Shown piece after piece: positions 5,801 to 12,668 of a stretch of DNA of 16,337 nt. This DNA comes from JAJPHT01 sp035687045 (GTDB lineage Archaea > Thermoplasmatota > SW-10-69-26 > JACQPN01 > JAJPHT01): positions 1-16,337 of the forward strand of contig DASRYU010000086.1 of NCBI GenBank assembly GCA_035687045.1. Direction: 5' to 3'. A program made the position numbers and the translations under genes. Position 1 is the first letter of the stretch. The number at the start of each line of letters is the position of its first letter. The notes under the pieces are model-generated. The model was given only the letters and a program-made list of their open reading frames with translations, was not told the origin of the DNA and searched no databases.

Positions 5801-8800
5801 ATGTCCCGATCCAGTCCGGTCAACCACGCGGGTCGCAAGGTCGCCACGGCGACCATCGCGGCCCTGATCCTGCTCGCCCCGATGCCGGCGGCCATGGCCG
5901 CCATCGCGGGGCTCCCGCTGCAGTCCACCCCCGTCTCGAACTCGATCACGGCCGTCATCGGCGCGCCGGCGGACGAGTCCGAGTTCCCGCTGAACAGTAC
6001 CGTCCAGTTCACGGATGCGAGCACGCACAACAACTGCCCCATCACGAGCTGGCGCTGGACCTTCGGGGACGGCACCAACAGCACGCAGCGCAACCCCACG
6101 AAGACCTACACGACGCCCGGCTCGTTCGTCGTCGCTCTGCAGGTGCGCTCCTCGAGCTGCACCACGCTCGTGAGCACGACGAGCATCGACGTCCACATCC
6201 TCCCGATCGCGCCGACCGCCACGATCAGCGGCCCGACCTCCGGCGTCGCGGGCGAGGAGCTCACCTTCGTCGCCACGGGCGAGGACTCCGACGGCACGGT
6301 CGTCGGCTTCGTCTTCTACCTTGACGGCGCGGCGCAGCCCCAGCAGGTGTCCGACACGTTCCTCGCGACCTTCACGGCCGCGGGCGAGCACGTCGTCGGC
6401 GTCTCGTCGGTCGACAACCACGGCGCGCTCAGCGAGCCCGCCACCGTCGGCGTGACCATCGCCGCCGGGCCCCTCTCGTACATCGTTGTCCACGCGCCCG
6501 CCACGGTCGCCGCCGGCAGCACGCTCACGATCGACGCGACCGGCCACGACGAGTTCGGCAACGAAGTGCCGCTCGTCGTGAGCTCCTTCGAGCACACCTT
6601 CCAGAGCACGACGGGCCTCGAGACGGTCTGCCACACGGACCAGGACGTCACCGGCTGCGCCGACGTGCAGGTGTTCGCGGAAGGCCTCGACCGCATCGAG
6701 GTCAGCGGCCCCTCCTCGATGGTCGTCAACACGACGGCCGTCTTCACGTTCGTGGGCTACGACGCCTTCAACAACTCCGTTCCCCTCGAGACGTCCGAGG
6801 CCAATTACACGGCCCCGACCGCCGCGGGCCTCCAGCAGGTCTGCCACACGGAGCAGGACGTGACCGGCTGCGCCGACGTCTCCGTCCTCCCCGACGTCGC
6901 CGTCTCGATGGAGATCCTCGGCCCCGACCAGGTCCTCGTCAACAGCACGACGATCTACGAGGTCTCCGCGCTCGACCAGTTCAACAACAGCGCGCTCCTC
7001 ACGAACTACACCGTCAGCTTCGTCGCGCCCGCGACGCCCCAGATGGTCGACGTCTGCTACACGGAGACGGAGACGACCCCTGAGCCGCTCACGGCGTGCA
7101 AGGAGGTCAGCGTCCTCGCGGCGCTCCTCGACCGCATCGACATCGCGGGCCCGGACACGATGGTCGTCAACACGACGGCCGTCTTCTACCCGACCGGCTA
7201 CGACGCGTACAACAACACCGTCGAGCTCATGGTCACGCAGTTCAACCACACCTCCGGCACGCTCGCGGGCCCCGCGTCCGTCTGCTACGCCGAGGGTGGC
7301 GTCCAGGGCTGCAAGACGATCGAGGTCCTCCCCGGCCCCCACGTCGCGATCCAGATCCTCGGCGCCGACCAGATCGTGGTCAACACGAGCGGCACCTACG
7401 ACGTCAAGGGCCTCGACAAGTTCGGCAACAACGTGACGCTCTCGATCCCCAACCTCACCGTCGTCGCTCCGACGACGGTCGGCACCATCGAGGTCTCGCA
7501 CACCGAGGACGGCATCACGGGCAACAAGACCGTCCAGGTCATCGCCGACGCCCTCGCGAGCATCACCGTCGAAGGCCCGACGAGCCTCGTCGCCAACACG
7601 ACGGGCACCTACACCGCGGACGGCTTCGACCAGTTCGGCAACGCGGTCGCCCTCGCGGCCGACACGTTCGAGTTCAACGCGCCCGCGGAGGCCGGCCCGA
7701 CGCAGGCGTGCTACGAGGAGGACGGCATCATGGGCTGCCAGCCCGTCGAGATCGTCGCCGACGCCCTCTTCGTCATCGAGGTCAGCGGCCCCGACACCGT
7801 CGTCGCGGGCAGCACGACCGAGTTCGCGCTCTCGGGCATCGACCAGTACGGCAACGAGGTCGCGCTCGAGAACACGACGCTGAGCTTCACGGCGCCCACG
7901 GCCATCGGCGCGGCGAACGTGTGCTACGAGGAGAGCGACGTCTCCGGCTGCAAGCTCGTCGACGTGATCGTCGACACGCTCGCGAAGATCGTCGTGAGCG
8001 GCCCCGACGCGCTCACCGTCGGCACGACCGGCGTGTTCTACCACGTCGGCCTCGACCAGTTCGACAACGTCGTCGACCTCGACGTCATCGCCCAGAGCTT
8101 CACGGCTCCGACGACGGCGGGCACGGCGAGCGTCTGCCACACCGAGAGCGACGTCACCGGCTGCAAGCTCGTGCAGATCCTTGGCGGCCCGGCCGTCTCG
8201 ATCAGCGTGAGCGGCCCGACGCAGATGTTCGCCGGCAGCACGGCGCAGTTCTCCGTCTCCGGCACGGACGTCTACGGCAACGCCGCGACGCTCGGCGCGA
8301 GCTCCTTCGCGTTCACCGCGCCCAGCGCGCTTGGCATCGTCCAGGCCTGCTTCACGGAGAACGGCGTCACGGGCTGCCAGGCCGTCGAGGTCGTGACGAA
8401 CCCGCTCGCGAGCATCCTCGTGAGCGGCCCCGCGACGGTCGTCGCCGGCGCCTCGGCGAACTTCACGCTCGCCGGCCGCGACGCGAGCGGCAACGAGACG
8501 CCCATCTCGAAGACGACGCTCGTCTACACCGCGCCCCGCGCCTTCGGCCCGGCCCCCGTGTGCTACACCGAGAACAACGTCCAGGGCTGCCTGACGATCA
8601 TCGTGGTCCCCTCGCGCATCAACGTGACGGGCCCCGCGAAGATCAACCTCGGCCGCCCGACGCAGATCAGCGCGCTCGGCTTCGACGTCGATGACCAGCC
8701 AGTCGTCGGCGGCAGCTTCGCGTGGTCCGCCACGCGCGGCGGCATCACGTCCTCGGGCGTCTACACGGCGCTCACGGTCGGCGTGGCGCAGGTCACCGCG

Positions 8801-9151
8801 AGCATCGGCGGCGTGAGCGGCTCGACGTCCATCACGAACGTCAACACGCTCCTCCTGACGACGTCGTTCGCGGTCGCCCACTCGCTCGGCTCCGACGTGC
8901 GCGGCACGGTCCTCGTGCAGTACGTCGACGGCACGCCGGTCGCGAACGCGAACGTGCAGCTGGTGTTCCAGAACTCGTTCCTGGACCCCATCGGCCGCAC
9001 GACGCAGAACGTCCAGACGGACGCGAGCGGCACCGCGCAGATCGACCCGCCGACGCAGTACGAGGTCCCCGGCCAGTACCGCATCAGCGTCCTGGCGGCG
9101 CGCAACAACAACCAGGGCACGACGAACATCCTGTACTCGGTCGGCGCCTAA
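5801..9151 (+). CDS. Secreted PKD-domain protein with ten 71-residue Cys-paired Ig-like repeats
   Basis: Predicted cell-surface or secreted protein of 1116 residues; I do not recognise a named family for the whole chain. The start at 5801 has GGAGG at 5787-5791, 9 nt upstream. Residues 1-34 form a Sec signal peptide: basic start, then ATIAALILLA and an Ala-rich cleavage region. A PKD domain follows (about 50-133, motif WTFGDG) with two cysteines, then a second PKD/Ig-like domain (137-222). Ten tandem Ig-like repeats run from residue 223 to 936. A domain of bacterial-Ig type (937 to about 1014) and a final beta-rich domain (PVANANVQLVF...DASGTAQI, typical of carboxypeptidase-regulatory or macroglobulin folds) complete the chain. 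There are many N-x-S/T sequons, often VVNTTAVF, which could be glycosylated. No C-terminal membrane helix or sorting signal is visible, so attachment is unexplained. The repeat architecture suggests an adhesin or surface-layer-associated fibre; this is inference. A gene for an exported lipoprotein follows 59 nt later. Confidence 0.9.
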   Translation: MSRSSPVNHAGRKVATATIAALILLAPMPAAMAAIAGLPLQSTPVSNSITAVIGAPADESEFPLNSTVQFTDASTHNNCPITSWRWTFGDGTNSTQRNPTKTYTTPGSFVVALQVRSSSCTTLVSTTSIDVHILPIAPTATISGPTSGVAGEELTFVATGEDSDGTVVGFVFYLDGAAQPQQVSDTFLATFTAAGEHVVGVSSVDNHGALSEPATVGVTIAAGPLSYIVVHAPATVAAGSTLTIDATGHDEFGNEVPLVVSSFEHTFQSTTGLETVCHTDQDVTGCADVQVFAEGLDRIEVSGPSSMVVNTTAVFTFVGYDAFNNSVPLETSEANYTAPTAAGLQQVCHTEQDVTGCADVSVLPDVAVSMEILGPDQVLVNSTTIYEVSALDQFNNSALLTNYTVSFVAPATPQMVDVCYTETETTPEPLTACKEVSVLAALLDRIDIAGPDTMVVNTTAVFYPTGYDAYNNTVELMVTQFNHTSGTLAGPASVCYAEGGVQGCKTIEVLPGPHVAIQILGADQIVVNTSGTYDVKGLDKFGNNVTLSIPNLTVVAPTTVGTIEVSHTEDGITGNKTVQVIADALASITVEGPTSLVANTTGTYTADGFDQFGNAVALAADTFEFNAPAEAGPTQACYEEDGIMGCQPVEIVADALFVIEVSGPDTVVAGSTTEFALSGIDQYGNEVALENTTLSFTAPTAIGAANVCYEESDVSGCKLVDVIVDTLAKIVVSGPDALTVGTTGVFYHVGLDQFDNVVDLDVIAQSFTAPTTAGTASVCHTESDVTGCKLVQILGGPAVSISVSGPTQMFAGSTAQFSVSGTDVYGNAATLGASSFAFTAPSALGIVQACFTENGVTGCQAVEVVTNPLASILVSGPATVVAGASANFTLAGRDASGNETPISKTTLVYTAPRAFGPAPVCYTENNVQGCLTIIVVPSRINVTGPAKINLGRPTQISALGFDVDDQPVVGGSFAWSATRGGITSSGVYTALTVGVAQVTASIGGVSGSTSITNVNTLLLTTSFAVAHSLGSDVRGTVLVQYVDGTPVANANVQLVFQNSFLDPIGRTTQNVQTDASGTAQIDPPTQYEVPGQYRISVLAARNNNQGTTNILYSVGA
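6467..8608 (+). repeat. Ten tandem coding repeats, mostly exactly 213 bp
   Basis: Repeat boundaries read in frame are 6467, 6677, 6890, 7118, 7331, 7544, 7757, 7970, 8183 and 8396, ending at 8608. Lengths are 210, 213, 228 and then seven times 213 bp. The unit consensus is roughly I-x-V-S-G-P, V(V/A)xxT, F, (D/Y)DxFGNxV, F-x-A-P, VCYTExxVxGCK, V-x-V. The third unit has a five-residue insertion between its two Cys. The fifth unit lacks both Cys (Ser and Asn instead). Units 2 and 4 share an exact 28-bp match (6717-6744 and 7158-7185). This is protein-domain duplication, not a CRISPR array or satellite. Confidence 0.92.
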
Positions 9152-9176
9152 GCGCAGAGCAGCAAACGCTAAGGAG

Positions 9177-9195
9177 GGCGCGGCCCGCTCGCGCC
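9177..9195. other. GC-rich hairpin between the surface-protein and lipoprotein genes
   Basis: GGCGCG (9177-9182) pairs with CGCGCC (9190-9195) around a 7-nt loop, ending 2 nt before the GGAGG site of the next gene. No T-tract follows directly. It could reduce expression of the second gene of a two-gene operon, or be chance in this GC-rich DNA. Confidence 0.35.
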
Positions 9196-9210
9196 GCGGA
9201 GGCGAAAGCC

Positions 9211-10524
9211 GTGCCGCGCCCTCTTCCTTTCCTTCTTCTCGCATCCCTTCTTCTCGCCGGTTGCGTCCAGCTCTCCTCCGCGGTGGAGCAGGAGCTCGAC
9301 GCGGCCGCCTCGGCCTTCTCCCCCCTCGCCTTCACCGACATGCGCATCATCGACGGGATGCGCGCGGGCGGCGAGCCCGTCATCGCCATCACGCCCACGG
9401 GGACGATCCTCGTGTCCGCGCACCCCGGCTGGACGCACACGCGCTACCCGCCCAGCCCGAACCTCGTCCTCCCCGCAAGCGGCCAGAGCTATCTCTGGCG
9501 CTCGACCGACGGCGGCGAGACGTGGCAGCACGTGGGCCTCCCGATGGCGCCGATGGGGATTGGGCCGCGCGGCGTCGGCCAGGGCGTCTCCGACCCCGAC
9601 TTCGCCATCGACAGCAACGGGCGCATCTACCTCACCGACCTCGAGGCGCTCGCCGCGGCCAGCGTCTCGTGGAGCGACGACGACGGCGCCACCTGGATCC
9701 TCGGCAACAACCTCGCCTCGACCTACGGCCCCATCGACCGCCAGTGGCTCGCGACGCACGGCACCGACGTCTACCTCGTCGGGAACTACTTCCTCGACCA
9801 GCGCGTGCTGAGGTCCACCGACGGCGGCCTCACGTGGCGGCAGGTCGGCTCCGCCAACTGCGGCGGCGACATGGTCGCGAACAAGGACGGCGCGCTCCTC
9901 GTCGGGTGCCAGACAGGCATCGACGTGAGCGAGGACGGCGGCGCCACCTTCGAGCAGCGCGACGTCCCCGGCGCCGAGAGCTGGTCGCGCAGCATGGCCG
10001 AGCCCGCCGTCGACGCCGCGGGCAACGTCTACATCCCGTACACGAACTCCCGCGGCGTGTTCGTCGCCGGCTCCCCCGACCTCGGCCGCACCTGGTGGCC
10101 CCCCATCCAGCTCGCCTCCAACGGCACGAACGTGTGGCCGTGGGTCGTCGCGGGCGACGCGGGGCGCGTGGCCGTCGTCTGGTACCACACCGACGACCCC
10201 GCCGGCCCCTCCGACGCGGGCGGCGACTGGTACGTCGACGGCGCCATCGTCACGCGCGCCGACACGGAGCTCCCCATCGTGCACGGCGTCCGCATCGCCG
10301 GCCCCATCTTCCAGGGCAAGATGTGCCAGCGCGGCACCATCTGCCAGGCGGACACGAGCGAGAACGGCGACCGGCGCCTGGGCGACTTCTTCGAGGCCGC
10401 CATCGACGCGGAGGGGGCGCTGCACGTCGTCTACTCCGTGGCGCTGGGCGACAGCATCGCGCACCCGGGCTACTCGAAGCAGCTCGACGGCCCCCGCCTG
10501 CGCGTCGGCTCCCCCTCGTCCTGA
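9211..10524 (+). CDS. Exported lipoprotein with five Asp-box (BNR/sialidase-like) motifs
   Basis: Predicted membrane-anchored extracellular protein of 437 residues. The start is GTG 9211, with GGAGG at 9198-9202, 8 nt upstream. The N-terminus PRPLPFLLLASLLLAGC is a lipoprotein signal with lipobox LAGC; Cys18 would be lipidated. Five Asp-box motifs are visible: STDGGETW (98-105), SDDDGATW (155-162), STDGGLTW (202-209), SEDGGATF (240-247) and SPDLGRTW (288-295). Their spacing of 38-57 residues fits successive blades of a six-bladed sialidase/BNR-type beta-propeller. A C-terminal segment has CQRGTIC followed by GDRRLGDFFEAAID, a pattern I associate with this propeller type. Asp-boxes are structural; I cannot identify the full sialidase active site, so no enzyme activity is claimed. 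It may be co-transcribed with the surface protein upstream and could bind glycans or that protein (inference). Confidence 0.85.
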   Translation: MPRPLPFLLLASLLLAGCVQLSSAVEQELDAAASAFSPLAFTDMRIIDGMRAGGEPVIAITPTGTILVSAHPGWTHTRYPPSPNLVLPASGQSYLWRSTDGGETWQHVGLPMAPMGIGPRGVGQGVSDPDFAIDSNGRIYLTDLEALAAASVSWSDDDGATWILGNNLASTYGPIDRQWLATHGTDVYLVGNYFLDQRVLRSTDGGLTWRQVGSANCGGDMVANKDGALLVGCQTGIDVSEDGGATFEQRDVPGAESWSRSMAEPAVDAAGNVYIPYTNSRGVFVAGSPDLGRTWWPPIQLASNGTNVWPWVVAGDAGRVAVVWYHTDDPAGPSDAGGDWYVDGAIVTRADTELPIVHGVRIAGPIFQGKMCQRGTICQADTSENGDRRLGDFFEAAIDAEGALHVVYSVALGDSIAHPGYSKQLDGPRLRVGSPSS

Positions 10525-10537
10525 GGCGACAGGCGGG

Positions 10538-10562
10538 CCCTCTCGCGGGAGCGCCGCGAGGG
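10538..10562. terminator. Possible hairpin terminator after the lipoprotein gene
   Basis: CCCTCTCGCGG (10538-10548) pairs with CCGCGAGGG (10554-10562) if two bases are bulged. It lies 14 nt after the stop. There is no T-tract, so termination here is uncertain; the stem may be chance in GC-rich DNA. Confidence 0.3.
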
Positions 10563-10627
10563 CGGCCGGTTGCGCCGCGGCAAACGGGATGCACCCCCAG
10601 CGTCTGAGCCCGGGTGGAGAGGCGTCC

Positions 10628-11788
10628 ATGACGACATCCGAGCTCATCGACATCGCGAAGAAGACCGCCCCGCTCCTGCGCGAGCACGCGGCCGAAGGCG
10701 AACGCACGGGCCGCCTGCCGCGCCCCTCGCTCGAGGCGCTGCGCACGGGCGGGTTCTTCCGGCTCTTCACGCCGCGCACGCTGGGCGGCCACGAGGCCGA
10801 CCCCGTCACGGTCGCGCGCGTGACGGAGGAGCTTGCGCGCGCCGACGCCGCCGCCGCGTGGGCCATCATGGTCGCAAGCTCCGGCGCCTGGGGGATGGCG
10901 CGCTTCCCGGACCAGACCGCCGAGGAGGTCTTCCGCGACCGCGACGCGCTCATCGCGAGCGCCTTCACCTCGCCCGTGATGGCGACGCCCGTGAGGAACG
11001 GCTACCGCATCCACGGCCGCAGCCCCTTCGCGAGCTACATGAAGGACGCGGCGTGGGCGATGGCGACGGCCGTCGTGCAGCCGATGCGCGAGGGCTCGCC
11101 CCCGTCGCTCATCGCCGCGCTCATGCCGCGCGAGCAGGCGGAGGTGGTGGACACGTGGAACGCGATGGGCATGCGCGCCACGGAGAGCAACGACGTCGTC
11201 TACCGCGACGTCGTCGTGCCCGAGCACCGCACCTACCCGCTCGTGGGCGAGTTCGCGCCCGGCCGCCACTTCCGCGGGCCGCTCTACCGCATCCCCGCCA
11301 TGGCGTCCTCCGTCGGGGCCACCATCGCCCCCGTCGCGGTGGGCATCGGCGCGGAGGCGGTCGAGGAGGTCGCGCGCCTCGCGCAGGAGAAGACGCCCTT
11401 CAGCTCCTCGACGCTTCTGCGCGACCGGCCGCACGCGCAGCTGCGCCTCGCGCAGGCCGAAGGCCTGGTCCGCTCGGCGCGCCACACGCTCCACGCGGAG
11501 CTTGCCGCCTGCTGGGAGCGCGCGCAGCGCAACGAGCCCTCGACGCTCGAGCAGAAGTCGCACATGCTTCTGGCCGCCATCCAGGCCGTCCAGCAGAGCG
11601 CGCAGGCGGTCGAGATCGCCTACACCCTCGCGGGCGGCAGCGCCGTCTACGAGCGCAACCGCCTCGCGCGCCTCTTCCGGGACGCGCAGGTCGTCAAGCA
11701 GCACGGCCTTGTCTCGGAGCCGCGCTATCAGACGGTCGGGCAGGTGCGCCTGGGGCTCGCGCCCGAGATGGCGTTCGTCGCCCTCTGA
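10628..11788 (+). CDS. Acyl-CoA dehydrogenase-fold flavoprotein, probably class D flavin monooxygenase
   Basis: Flavin-dependent enzyme of 386 residues in the acyl-CoA dehydrogenase superfamily. ATG 10628 has GGAG 8 nt upstream; an in-frame ATG at 10589 lacks one. The N-terminal helical domain has PRPSLEALRTGGFFRLFTP and LGG. The middle beta domain has YRIHGRSPFASYMKDAAW, which matches the G-x-W/S-x-F-x-S-G region of two-component monooxygenases (HsaA, 4-hydroxyphenylacetate hydroxylase and DszC/SfnB-like groups) better than true acyl-CoA dehydrogenases. WNAMGMRATESNDVVYRDVVVPE is the matching linker motif. The C-terminal domain has GGSAVYERNRLARLFRDAQVVKQH, the flavin-binding end. The substrate is unknown. 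Such monooxygenases need a separate flavin reductase, and none is encoded here. The gene stands between the lipoprotein and the fdhD promoter and may be its own transcription unit, though no TATA box is obvious upstream. Confidence 0.82.
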   Translation: MTTSELIDIAKKTAPLLREHAAEGERTGRLPRPSLEALRTGGFFRLFTPRTLGGHEADPVTVARVTEELARADAAAAWAIMVASSGAWGMARFPDQTAEEVFRDRDALIASAFTSPVMATPVRNGYRIHGRSPFASYMKDAAWAMATAVVQPMREGSPPSLIAALMPREQAEVVDTWNAMGMRATESNDVVYRDVVVPEHRTYPLVGEFAPGRHFRGPLYRIPAMASSVGATIAPVAVGIGAEAVEEVARLAQEKTPFSSSTLLRDRPHAQLRLAQAEGLVRSARHTLHAELAACWERAQRNEPSTLEQKSHMLLAAIQAVQQSAQAVEIAYTLAGGSAVYERNRLARLFRDAQVVKQHGLVSEPRYQTVGQVRLGLAPEMAFVAL

Positions 11789-11828
11789 GCGCGGGACGCA
11801 CGGGCCTGCCGGTGGCTGTTTCAACCCC

Positions 11829-11835
11829 TTTTATC
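11829..11835 (+). promoter_or_regulatory. TATA-like box of a leaderless fdhD promoter
   Basis: TTTTATC stands alone as an AT-rich element in the 70-nt gap after the flavoprotein gene. Its centre is about 27 nt before the fdhD ATG, the distance expected between an archaeal TATA box and the transcription start. No ribosome-binding site precedes the ATG (gttccccacgc). Together these suggest that transcription starts at or within a few bases of the ATG. Confidence 0.65.
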
Positions 11836-11858
11836 TCCCGGCGGCCCGTTCCCCACGC

Positions 11859-12668
11859 ATGCGACCCTCCGCCGTCGGCTGGCCCGTGCGTCGCCTGCGC
11901 GACGGGAGCCTGCGCCCCGCGGAGGAGGACACGCTCGCGGCGGAGGAGCCTCTCGAGCTTCGCCTCAACGGCCGCCCGCTCGTCGTGACGATGCGCACGC
12001 CGGGGCACGACGAGGAGCTCGCGGTGGGCTTTCTCGTCTCGGAGGGCATCCTGCGGGCCGACGCGACGGTCGCGCTCGGCCGCGTGCGCAACCCCCTGGA
12101 CCCCGCGCACGACAACATCGTGAACGTCAGCGCCGCGCCCGACGCGCTCCTGCGCAACCCCGCGTCGCGCAGCTTCCACGCCTCGAGCGCGTGCGGCGTG
12201 TGCGGCCAGGCGAGCCTGGAGGACATGGAGCGCCGCTTCGACCCGGTGCGGGGCGGGCTGTCGCTGCGGCACGACAGCCTTCTCGCGCTCGCGGCCCGCA
12301 TGCGGGAGGAGCAGCGCCTCTTCGAGCGCACCGGCGGCCTCCACGCGGCGGCCCTCTTCGACGCGCATCTGGAGCTCGCGTGCCTGCGCGAGGACATCGG
12401 CCGCCACAACGCCGTCGACAAGGTCGTGGGGTGGGCGCACGCGGCGCGCCGCCTCCCGCTCGCGGAGCACGCGCTCGTCGTGAGCGGGCGCGCGGGCTAC
12501 GAGGTCGTGCAGAAGGCCGTCGCCGCCGGCATCCCCCTCGTCGCGGCCGTCGGCGCGCCAAGCTCCCTGGCGGCGCGCCTGGCCGAGCAGGCGGGCGTGA
12601 CGCTCGTGGGGTTCCTGCGCGAGCGCTCGTTCAACGTCTACACGCACGCCCAGCGGGTGATCGCGTGA
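11859..12668 (+). CDS. fdhD: FdhD sulfurtransferase for molybdenum/tungsten cofactor
   Basis: Accessory protein that passes sulfur from a cysteine desulfurase to the bis-MGD cofactor of formate dehydrogenase-type enzymes, which need the sulfido ligand for activity. It has 269 residues, the usual size. EEPLELRLNGRPLVVTMRTPGHDEELAVGFLVSEGI is the characteristic N-terminal region. SSACGVCGQASLE holds the CxxC loop (Cys112 and Cys115) that carries the persulfide. LREDIGRHNAVDKVVG and ALVVSGRAGYEVVQKAVAAGIPLVAAVGAPSSLA are the family's C-terminal signatures. The ATG was chosen because it lies about 27 nt after a TATA-like box. The stop overlaps the GTG start of the downstream molybdopterin oxidoreductase, its likely client. 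Confidence 0.97.
   Translation: MRPSAVGWPVRRLRDGSLRPAEEDTLAAEEPLELRLNGRPLVVTMRTPGHDEELAVGFLVSEGILRADATVALGRVRNPLDPAHDNIVNVSAAPDALLRNPASRSFHASSACGVCGQASLEDMERRFDPVRGGLSLRHDSLLALAARMREEQRLFERTGGLHAAALFDAHLELACLREDIGRHNAVDKVVGWAHAARRLPLAEHALVVSGRAGYEVVQKAVAAGIPLVAAVGAPSSLAARLAEQAGVTLVGFLRERSFNVYTHAQRVIA
12656..12661 (+). promoter_or_regulatory. Ribosome-binding site that decides the oxidoreductase start
   Basis: GGTGAT, followed by c to give GGTGATC, lies inside the last codons of fdhD and 3 nt before the GTG at 12665. It matches the right half of the 16S-complementary sequence. This supports the GTG overlapping the fdhD stop (GTGA) as the true start and implies coupled translation. Confidence 0.6.

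Noticed and set aside
6467..8608. Regular 213-bp repeats as a CRISPR array or DNA satellite
   Set aside because: Units are in one reading frame, differ extensively at DNA level and conserve protein motifs, so they are domain duplications.
5102..9244. A 1380-codon open frame on the minus strand covering the atpA end and the surface-protein gene
   Set aside because: Its translation is dominated by Arg, Asp, Val, Glu and Ala in low-complexity runs, as expected for the antisense of GC-rich genes. It shows no domain and overlaps a well-supported atpA and signal-peptide protein.
9211..10524. Calling the Asp-box lipoprotein a sialidase
   Set aside because: Asp-boxes are structural and occur in many propellers; the arginine triad and other catalytic residues could not be identified.
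10589..10627. ATG 10589 as the flavoprotein start
   Set aside because: No ribosome-binding site precedes it, and the added residues (MHPQRLSPGG) do not look like the family; ATG 10628 has GGAG at correct spacing.
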